Assembly: GCA_017577565.1 (NCBI GenBank)
Contig: PKRH01000153.1
Span: 1-7,102, forward strand
DNA from: Thermoanaerobacterales bacterium
Lineage (GTDB): Bacteria > Actinomycetota > Acidimicrobiia > Acidimicrobiales > JACDCH01
Direction: 5' to 3'
Length of the DNA: 7,102 bases
Part shown: positions 1-6,259 of the stretch, in pieces
Layout: each line of letters opens with the position of its first letter
Position numbering within the stretch: the first letter of the stretch is position 1
Notes under the pieces: model-generated
What the model was told of the DNA's origin: nothing
What the model saw: only the letters and a program-made list of their open reading frames with translations
Database searches by the model: none
Program-made: the position numbers and the translations under genes

Positions 1-31
1 CGTGATCGCGTTATGCTCTGTTTTTTTCTTT
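1..31 (-). other. A-rich tail after the adapter end (artefact)
   Basis: On the minus strand the adapter is followed by AAAGAAAAAAACAGAGC and then random-looking bases. Illumina reads that run off the end of the adapter typically show an A-rich tail of this kind. It is the only AT-rich patch in the window. Confidence 0.8.
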
Positions 32-82
32 AATGAGACGGCGCCCACCGACTTCTCACATACCCCTCTCCGCGGGCGCGGC
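32..82 (-). other. Nextera P5-side linker, index slot and P5 adapter
   Basis: Directly after the mosaic end the minus strand reads GCCGCGCCCGCGGA (82-69), 9 of 14 matches to the linker GACGCTGCCGACGA. Next come exactly 8 bases in the i5 index position (68-61), then the P5 segment (60-32). The last 20 bases of that segment, TCGGTGGGCGCCGTCTCATT, differ from P5 TCGGTGGTCGCCGTATCATT at two positions. Order and spacing match a Nextera read 2 running through a short insert. Confidence 0.9.
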
Positions 83-101
83 AGGTGTGTAAAAGAGAGC
101 G
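83..101 (-). other. Nextera Tn5 mosaic end (library adapter, not genomic)
   Basis: Minus-strand reading gives CGCTCTCTTTTACACACCT, which matches the Nextera read-through mosaic end CTGTCTCTTATACACATCT at 15 of 19 bases without gaps. It marks the point where the genomic insert ended and the sequencing read ran into adapter. Confidence 0.88.
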
Positions 102-190
102 GGGGGCGGCGGCGGGGGGCCAAAACCGCCCCGGGGGGGGGGGCCCCGCGGGGGTGGCGGTGGGGGGGGGGGCCGTGGGGCACCTGCCCC
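102..190. other. Corrupted read end over the 3' part of the visible pglZ
   Basis: The plus strand here holds two 11-base G runs (133-143 and 162-172) and several shorter ones, unlike the mixed GC-rich sequence to the right. Translated in the pglZ frame it gives PWRGQVPHGP and then RGAPPPGAVLAP. These line up position by position with the usual PglZ pattern PWxExVRYGP, GYHGGAxPAEVV and a final P. The frame is kept while residues drift to Pro, Gly and Arg, because read bases drift to C on the minus strand. This is what a low-quality read end looks like, and the bases adjoin adapter sequence. Confidence 0.8.
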
Positions 191-2250
191 CGCCACGGCA
201 GCACGGCCCGCCGGTCGTCGGTGACGACCCGGGGGCCGGTCACCTCGATCTCGCCGTCACCGGCGGGCGGGTCGGCCGGGCGCCAACGCTCGCCGCCCCC
301 GCCGCCTCGGCGCGTCTCGGCGCCCCGGTCGAGGACGTGGCCGTGGTCGCCGGTGAGGACGACGACGCGGCCGGCACGGCGCGCCTCGCGCAGGACGTCG
401 CGCAGCGGCGCGAGCTCGTCCATGCCCCACCCGGCGACCGGCTGGACGACGTCCTTCAGCCGCTCGTCGATGTTGTTGAGCACGACCCCGACCACCCGAC
501 GGTGGCGGTCGGCGACGGCGGTGAGCAGGTTGGCGGGCAGCGTGTCGAGCCCGCCGGCCCGAAGGTCCCGCTTGTGGAACAGCACCGGCTCGGCACCCGA
601 CGTGGAGCCCGCCCGGAGGGAGCTGTGGGCGGCGAAGCCACGGCCCTCGCTCCCGTCGTCTCCCCGGCGGAGGGTGCCGCACAGCAGCGACGTGCGGCTG
701 ACCTCGGTGACGGTGGGGAGGGCGGCGACGGCGACGAGCGGCTCGGCCGCGTCGGCGGGCCGGTACTGCGCCCACCCGGCGGCCTCGATGGCGTCGACGA
801 TGTCGCAGAACGTCGGCAGGCCCAGGCCGTCGAGCACGACGAGCAGGACCGGGCGCTGCTGCGCCACGTCGGCGACGACGCGGTGCACGAGGTCCTCGAC
901 GCCGAGGAGGCCGGCGGGGAGCGGCTGGGCCGCCGTGGCGAGGACGTTGGCCAGGCTGGGGCCCTGGCGCTCGCGGGCGGCATCGGCGTCGGCGGTGAGC
1001 TGCCGGCACAGGGCGTCGAGGGTGGGGTCGGGGTCGCCACGGCTGACGACGACCCGCGCGGCGTCGAGCCAGGCGCCGTCGCGCTGGTAGGCGGCGGCGA
1101 AGCCGGCGAGGTCGGCAACGCTCGTCAGGTCGAAGCTGCCACGGCGGACGAGGCGGGCGGCCATGCGGAGCCGGTGGAGGCGCTCGGGCTCGCGCCGGGC
1201 CTCGCGGTGGCGGGCCACCGCCTCGATGGCCTCGTGGGCCGCGTCGGCACAGCGGTGGTCGTCGGGCGCGTCGTGCCAGCGGCGGAGCGCCTGGGCGGCC
1301 TGGTGGATGCGCTGCTCGAAGCCGCTGCGGAGCAGGTCGGAGCGGTGGGCGAGAGCGGTGGCGTCGAGGTCGCCGAGGAGGGTCTCGGCCTGCTCCAGCC
1401 ACCGAGCTGCTCGGTGCTCCTCGGCGTCCTCGACCCGGGCGGCGGCACCCTGGCCCCAGGCGACGTAGGCCTCCGGGGCGAGGCCGGGCTTGCCGAGGCG
1501 TTCGTCGAGTCGGGCCGCCGATGCCTTGGCGTCGGTCCCGGCGGCGGGGTGGGCGATGAGCCCCGCGACGAGGCCGTAGGGCACGAGCTGCTCGCTGTGC
1601 CCGGCCTGCACCGCGGCGATGACCGCGTCGACCCCGGGTCCGAACCGTTCGGTGAGCGCCGGGTGGAGGTCGGTGAGCAGCTTGCCGCCGCCGGTGAGCT
1701 TGCCCGCGCCCTCGGGCCGGGTGGCCCAGCCGATGAACCCGGCGAGGTCGCGCACGTCGTCACCGATCCCGAGCCAGGCGTGGACGAGGGCCGAGACGGC
1801 CGTGTCGAGGTCGAGCACCCGGCTCTTGACCTGCCGGTAGCCGGTGAGGGGCCGGGCCTCGATGAGGGCGTCGGCGAGGTGGGCGCGTTGGGCCAGCTCG
1901 GGGGAGGGCCGGGCAGCGCCGAACAGCTCGCAGACCGTGACCCAGCGGTCGAGCGGGTGGACCCGGCGACCGGCGGCCCGGGCGAGGAGGTCGTCGCCCA
2001 ACGCCTGGAGGTCGAGGTCGGTGAGCACGACGATCGGTCCGCCGTCGCGCTCGCGCAGCGCGGCCCGGATCTGCAACGGCGACCGGGAGCCGAGCACCTG
2101 GAGCGGCGGGTCGCCGATCGTGCCGATGGCCTCCGCCGAGGCCGGGTCGGCGCGGACGAGCACGAGGTCGGCGCGACGACCGTTGCTCCGAGCCAGCGCT
2201 CGTTCGACGACGGGTTCGAGCTGCGCCCTCGTGGCGCGCGGCGCGGTCAT
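102..2250 (-). CDS. pglZ: PglZ, BREX-2 alkaline-phosphatase-superfamily protein (3' end missing)
   Basis: PglZ is the hallmark protein of all BREX systems, a predicted metal-dependent hydrolase of the alkaline phosphatase superfamily. The ATG at 2250-2248 overlaps the pglY stop as ATGA. Bases just upstream give no clear Shine-Dalgarno, so translational coupling is likely. The N-terminal region starts MTAPRATRAQLEPVVERAL, with VVLTDLD near residue 100. The C-terminal PglZ domain is clear: VLLVVLDGLGLP with metal-ligand candidate Asp474; LPTVTEVSRTSLLCG, whose TEVSRTS is residues 515-521; GVVLNNIDERL; and VVVLTGDHGHVLDRG with Asp635, His636 and His638. The frame never meets a stop and stays open to base 1, but only bases 102-2250 (716 codons) derive from the genome, and the reading is reliable only to about base 190 (codon 687). 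The family is roughly 900-1000 residues, so some 200 or more residues are absent. A gene caller that demands a stop codon would miss this gene. Confidence 0.93.
2247..2250 (-). promoter_or_regulatory. ATGA stop/start overlap between pglY and pglZ
   Basis: The pglY TGA (2249-2247) and the pglZ ATG (2250-2248) share bases. The 15 bases upstream of this ATG carry no purine-rich ribosome-binding core. PglZ synthesis therefore probably depends on ribosomes terminating pglY. Confidence 0.7.
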
Positions 2251-5200
2251 CGTGCGTCGGGCTGGTCGAACTCCAGGATCACCCTCTGCCCCTGGCGAAG
2301 GGCGTCGATGATCCTGTCGAGGTGAGGCTGCAGGTCGGGCGCGCCGTCGGCACCGGCGGAGATGGTGATGGTGGCCGACTCGTCGGTGTCGTCTGTGACT
2401 GGTGTGTCTTCGGGCACCCCCGGATGGCCATCACCAGTCTGATCGCCGGGTGAGGGCAGCGGAGGCTGAGGTTGTTCCGGCGGTGAGGGGTGGGTGCGCT
2501 CCAGCCACGCGGTCGCCTGGTCTTCGAGGCGGCGGCGCTCCTCCGTGTAGCTGCTCGCCACCTCGTCGTCACGCAGGAGCGCGACGACGCTGTCGCCCAC
2601 GCCCTCCCGGGCCATGTTCAGCAGCTTCCAGTTGGTGTGCCCCAGCGCATCGGCGACGGCGCCGGCGGTGGTGAGCGAGCGTCCCAACGCCGTCAGCGAG
2701 GTCGGCGGGTCGATCGCGGCGAGGACCTCGACGGTGCGCAGCCCGTCGGCTCCCTGCAGCGACCTGATCAGCTCGCTCGCCGTGGTGGCGGTGGCCAGCC
2801 GGTCGCCGTCGGTGATCCCCCAGCGCTGGTAGCCGTCGCGCAGCGCCTCGACCAGGCGGGCGGGCGTGTCACCGTACTGGCGGACCTTCTGCCGCACCTG
2901 GTCGGCGAGGGCGCCGACCTCGGGCCCGGTGACGTACTGGCCCGGCGTGATGCCGAACACCTGCTGGGCGACCTGGCGGGCCCGGTCCCACTGCTCGTCG
3001 GTGGGCAGCTGCTCCGGGCGCAGGCCGACGCTGGTGTCGAGCGGACGTCCGGGCGTGACCTCGGCGGCGAGGCCGCCGTGGGTCAGGGCGTGGTCGGTCT
3101 GGGCCGCGACGGTGAGGATGATGAGGTCGGCGATCGCCGGCGGCAGACCGCGCGGTCCGCCGGGCGCGTCGTCGATGAGGGCCCGCATGTCGCCGACGGT
3201 GAGCGTCCGCCCTTCGTCCTTCGCGGCGGCCAGGTGCCGGTCGAGCAGGTTGGCCCAGTGCCGCGAGATGACGAAGTGCGACTCGTGCATGGTGCCGAGC
3301 TCGAGCGCGTTGGCGACCGTGCGGAGCGCGGCACGCCGCGAGCCCTCGACGACGATCCGGCCCTCGGGCTCGGCGAGGGCTCGCTGCACCTCGTCCCAGG
3401 TCGTGCGGATCATGCCGGGCGTGACCTTCTGGTCGAAGTGCGGGTGCCCCGGGTAGGCGCTGGCGAGCAGCTGGTCGCACAGCTCGCCCAGCGCGCCGTC
3501 GAGCGTGGGCAGCGTGGTGGGCCGCACGACGAGCGACGGGTCGAGGCTGCGGAAGTGCTCGGTGAGGGCGGTGGCGCTGTCGACCCACGGGTGGTCGCCG
3601 GACCGGACGCCGTAGGCGATGAGGACGGCCTCCATGAGCCGGCTGCGCAGCTGGTCGCGCTGCGACACGAGGACCGGCTTCAGGTCGTGGCGCTGCCGCT
3701 GGCTGTACTGGTCGGTGTACTGCTCGAACCGCTCGCCCTTGAGCAGCTCGTCGATGGCCACGTAGCGCCCGAGACCGATGAGCCCCTCGGTGTTGAGGAA
3801 CGACGGCATCCAGCAGACGGTGCGGGTCGGCTGGTGCCGGGTGGTCCACTCGTCGAGCCGTTCGAGGTCCTCGTCGGGGCTGTGGCCGACCTCGTCGAAG
3901 GGGAAGTCGATGACGATCCGCGGTCGGTCGCCGGCCGCCTGCAGCACGACGTCGGGGACCTCGTTGGGGTCGCGGATGTTGCCGAACGCGACGTCGATCT
4001 CGCGCTCGGTGCCGCGCCACTCGTAGCGGAAGGTGGTCGTGGGCTCGTCGCCGAGGCGGTGGTCGAGCGCGGCGTCGATCAGCGCCCGCAGGGCGCGCCG
4101 GCGGCTGCCGACGTTGTCGAACGCCTCGGCGGCCCGCCGGATGACCTCGTCGGGGTCGACGTCGACGAGGGCGATGGTGACGGTCGGGTTGGTGGGGTCG
4201 TCGCCGACCTTCAGCTCGCCGACGACGCTCGACCAGGTGCGCAGCTTGTTGGCGACGATCTGGGTCTCGCGCCCGGGGATGGGGCTGGTGATGGCGCCCC
4301 AGTTGAGGGCCACCAGGCGGGCGGCGTCGAGGTTGCGGAAGGCCTCGACCTCGGGGACGAGGGCGGCGAGCAGCACCGTCTTGATCAGGCGGTCGTCGGT
4401 GCGGAACGCCGTCCACCGGGCGTCGGTGGGGTCGACGTCGTCGTCGAGCCCGTGCTCGTTGAGCAGCATGGGCCGCAGCCGGGTGCGGTAGAGGCGCTTG
4501 GCCCGCTCGAACACCGCCCGCATCTCCTGGGCGAAGGGCTCGTCGCGGGCGGCGACGACGTCCCACAGGTCGCCGACCGGGATGATCTCGCCCAGCTGCA
4601 GCTCGTCGCGGTGGTCGACGAGCAGCTGGAGCATGACCTTCAGCGCGGTGCGCTCGCGCTGCAGCGCCTCGGCGACGTCGATGAGGGCCCGCACCAAGGC
4701 GGGGGAGAAGGGGTAGACGGTGCGGAACAGCTCGATGTCGGCGTCGGTGCCGAGCAGGACGTTGCGCACGTCGTCGCGGCCGCGGAGGGCGGCGTCGACG
4801 GCGGCGCGCAGCTGCTGCTCGGCCGCCTCGTCGACGGGCTGCAGGAGCCGGCGCTTGGCGATGACCGGCAGGTTGCGGGCCTCGAGGGTGATCTGGCCGA
4901 ACCGGCCGGACTGGAGGGCGAGGGTGTCGGCGAAGGCCAGCCGCTCGGCGCCGGCGACGTGGTCGCCGACGAGCTCGCGCAGGTCGCGCTGGCGGGCGAC
5001 GAAGCTGACGATGGGGACCGGGCGGTCGGCGGCGGTGCCCTCGACGAGGTTGGTGAGCTTCTGCGCCTCGCGCTGGACCAGGTCGAGGTTGCCGATGGTC
5101 GAGGCGAGCCAGAGGATCAGCTCGTCGAGGAAGAGGACGATGCAGTCGTAGCCGAGGTCGCGGGCGTGGGCGCTGATGGCGGCGAGCCCGCGGCTGAGGT

Positions 5201-5927
5201 CGACGAAGCCCTCGCCGGTGGCGACCGCCTCGCGGCTGGTGGCGTGGCGGTAGGCGCCGATGTAGGCGGCGGCGAGGGCCTGGCGGTCGTCGGGGCTGGC
5301 GCCGGGGGCGAGGGCGGCGTCGACGGCCTGGGTGGTCCAGGTGGAGCCGAACTCGCCCCACTCGTCGCCACCGCCGGCGGCGTTGAGCCCGTCGAGGAAC
5401 TTCTGCTCGCCCAGCTGGGCGCGCAGGTTGGGCAGCTCCTCGTCGAGGATGGCGTCGGCGATGTAGACGGGCGGGACGGGGGCGTCGGGGTGCAGCTGGC
5501 TGACGCGCTCGACGTAGCCGCCGAGGATCTTCTGCTCCATCGAGCGGGCGTCGAGGAAGTGGACCGGCACGAGCAGGAACCGCTTGCCCTTGAGCCGGTC
5601 GTCGTGGGCGGCGATGACCTCGTGCAGCTCGGGCTTGGCCCGGGCGGCCGGGTTGCCGGCGAGCAGCAGGTGGAGCACCGCCATGAAGTGCGACTTGCCC
5701 GAGCCGAAGCTGCCGTGCAGGTAGGTGGCCTGCGAGCTGCCGGTCTCGACGGCGCCGGCGATGAGCCCGAGCGCGTCGTTGAACGCCGAGGCGATCTGCG
5801 GCGTGACCTCGTAGCTGTCGACGGTGGCCTTCGCCTGCTCGTCGGTGACGCCCTCGGTCAGCTTGAGGACGAAGTCGCCGTCGCGGACCTGGGTGGGGAT
5901 GTCGATGAGCTCACGGATGAGGGTCAT
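2247..5927 (-). CDS. pglY: PglY, BREX-2 P-loop ATPase (complete, 1226 aa)
   Basis: This is the large ATPase of type 2 BREX/Pgl, essential for phage exclusion in the Streptomyces system and counterpart of BrxC in type 1 BREX. The start is ATG at 5927 with GAGG five bases upstream, and the first residues (MTLIRELIDIPTQVRDGDFV) fit the family N-terminus. A Walker A motif GSFGSGKS lies at residues 72-79 (Lys78). A Walker B motif IVLFLDE lies at 263-269 (Asp268, Glu269). It is followed by SFVARQRDLRELVGDH around 308-323, a conserved stretch after Walker B. The middle and C-terminal parts are long, mostly helical regions without a motif I can name. Residues about 1144-1183 form a Pro/Asp/Glu-rich linker, followed by a short C-terminal segment ending RVILEFDQ. 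I see no transmembrane segment, so it is cytoplasmic. The length agrees with the 1200-1300 residues usual for PglY and there is no frameshift. It overlaps the upstream frame and pglZ by ATGA at each end, which implies coupled translation and a fixed ratio with PglZ. Confidence 0.95.
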   Translation of the reverse strand: MTLIRELIDIPTQVRDGDFVLKLTEGVTDEQAKATVDSYEVTPQIASAFNDALGLIAGAVETGSSQATYLHGSFGSGKSHFMAVLHLLLAGNPAARAKPELHEVIAAHDDRLKGKRFLLVPVHFLDARSMEQKILGGYVERVSQLHPDAPVPPVYIADAILDEELPNLRAQLGEQKFLDGLNAAGGGDEWGEFGSTWTTQAVDAALAPGASPDDRQALAAAYIGAYRHATSREAVATGEGFVDLSRGLAAISAHARDLGYDCIVLFLDELILWLASTIGNLDLVQREAQKLTNLVEGTAADRPVPIVSFVARQRDLRELVGDHVAGAERLAFADTLALQSGRFGQITLEARNLPVIAKRRLLQPVDEAAEQQLRAAVDAALRGRDDVRNVLLGTDADIELFRTVYPFSPALVRALIDVAEALQRERTALKVMLQLLVDHRDELQLGEIIPVGDLWDVVAARDEPFAQEMRAVFERAKRLYRTRLRPMLLNEHGLDDDVDPTDARWTAFRTDDRLIKTVLLAALVPEVEAFRNLDAARLVALNWGAITSPIPGRETQIVANKLRTWSSVVGELKVGDDPTNPTVTIALVDVDPDEVIRRAAEAFDNVGSRRRALRALIDAALDHRLGDEPTTTFRYEWRGTEREIDVAFGNIRDPNEVPDVVLQAAGDRPRIVIDFPFDEVGHSPDEDLERLDEWTTRHQPTRTVCWMPSFLNTEGLIGLGRYVAIDELLKGERFEQYTDQYSQRQRHDLKPVLVSQRDQLRSRLMEAVLIAYGVRSGDHPWVDSATALTEHFRSLDPSLVVRPTTLPTLDGALGELCDQLLASAYPGHPHFDQKVTPGMIRTTWDEVQRALAEPEGRIVVEGSRRAALRTVANALELGTMHESHFVISRHWANLLDRHLAAAKDEGRTLTVGDMRALIDDAPGGPRGLPPAIADLIILTVAAQTDHALTHGGLAAEVTPGRPLDTSVGLRPEQLPTDEQWDRARQVAQQVFGITPGQYVTGPEVGALADQVRQKVRQYGDTPARLVEALRDGYQRWGITDGDRLATATTASELIRSLQGADGLRTVEVLAAIDPPTSLTALGRSLTTAGAVADALGHTNWKLLNMAREGVGDSVVALLRDDEVASSYTEERRRLEDQATAWLERTHPSPPEQPQPPLPSPGDQTGDGHPGVPEDTPVTDDTDESATITISAGADGAPDLQPHLDRIIDALRQGQRVILEFDQPDAR
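5924..5927 (-). promoter_or_regulatory. ATGA stop/start overlap between the DUF262-derived frame and pglY
   Basis: The TGA ending the 98-codon frame (5926-5924) overlaps the pglY ATG (5927-5925). Unlike the pglY/pglZ overlap, this one also has a good Shine-Dalgarno. pglY could be started either independently or by coupling. Confidence 0.6.
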
Positions 5928-5937
5928 GGGGTCCTCG
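5928..5937 (-). promoter_or_regulatory. Ribosome-binding site of pglY; copy 2 of the 10-bp direct repeat
   Basis: On the coding strand CGAGGACCCC directly precedes the pglY ATG, leaving five bases between GAGG and ATG. This fixes the pglY start at 5927. The site lies inside the 3' end of the DUF262-derived frame, so ribosomes finishing that frame (ATGA overlap) could also re-initiate here. Confidence 0.65.
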
Positions 5938-6064
5938 CAGGGGGAGACGACGGCCGGCGACCGACGGGTGCGCGACCGCAGGATCGGGCCCGTCGCACCT
6001 CACGTTCCAGCTTGTCACGCAGGTCACATCCGCCCACGGGTCTCACGCTCGGGCGGAAGCTGAT

Positions 6065-6074
6065 GCGGATCCGC
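6065..6074. repeat. 10-bp perfect palindrome at the end of DUF262 homology
   Basis: GCGGATCCGC is a perfect palindrome and sits exactly where the encoded protein stops resembling DUF262, after residue 49. It may mark a deletion junction, but a 10-bp palindrome in GC-rich DNA can arise by chance. Confidence 0.4.
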
Positions 6075-6222
6075 TTGTACATGGGGTCGAGGAGGTCGCG
6101 TGCCTTGGCGGCCGACAAGACGAACGGTGGCTGGATGTCCGGCAGGGCGATGTGCCCGACGCTGATGGCGTCGATGAGGTGGCTCAGCGTGTAGCCGGTG
6201 TCGCGGTACAGGGTGGCCACAG

Positions 6223-6232
6223 GGGGTCCTCG
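6223..6232 (-). promoter_or_regulatory. Ribosome-binding site of the DUF262 remnant; copy 1 of a 10-bp direct repeat
   Basis: On the coding strand this reads CGAGGACCCC, followed by CT and then the GTG start at 6220. GAGG is a good Shine-Dalgarno core 7 bases from the start, which supports GTG as the authentic DUF262 start. The same ten bases recur exactly before pglY at 5928-5937. Confidence 0.6.
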
Positions 6233-6259
6233 GGGAGCAGTCGTCGCTCGGGCCGTGCG

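Larger units (their letters stand above)
5924..6220 (-). pseudogene. Truncated DUF262 (GmrS/BrxU-like restriction enzyme) N-terminus fused to unrelated tail
   Basis: This 98-codon frame starts at GTG (6220-6218), preceded by GAGG with a 7-base spacer. Residues 1-49 (down to about 6074) match the start of DUF262 proteins as I know them: YTLSHLIDAI, then GHIALPDIQ, then a KxRDLLDxMYK end. DUF262 is the N-terminal nucleotide-dependent nuclease domain of GmrSD-type modification-dependent restriction enzymes, usually part of a protein of 500 or more residues. Here the match stops abruptly after MYK, where family members continue with GxPxGxLLxW. The other 49 residues are Arg/Pro-rich and look like translated non-coding DNA. 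Signature residues are altered: the usual QRPFVW appears as QPPFVL (P31, L35), and the usual DSMYK as DPMYK (P46). Each change is explained by one base. The frame ends in TGA overlapping the pglY ATG (ATGA), so it may still be translated and coupled to pglY. I infer a non-functional deletion remnant. A small repurposed protein is the alternative. Confidence 0.8.

Noticed and set aside
1..35. T-rich stretch that resembles a terminator tail or an AT-rich promoter
   Set aside because: It is the complement of the A-rich tail that follows the P5 adapter, so it is not genomic.
133..172. Two 11-base G runs as phase-variation tracts; in S. coelicolor a G tract in pglX varies
   Set aside because: They lie in pglZ, next to adapter, in a stretch where conserved residues are also corrupted. 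Sequencing decay explains them better.
85..2325. A 746-codon open frame on the plus strand, antisense to pglZ
   Set aside because: It starts inside adapter sequence, is compositionally an antisense shadow, and lies opposite a frame with conserved PglZ motifs.
2490..6194. A 1234-codon open frame on the plus strand, antisense to pglY
   Set aside because: It is the mirror of GC-rich codon use in pglY. The product is a low-complexity V/G/A/D/E/L-rich string with no motif, while pglY has clear Walker motifs.
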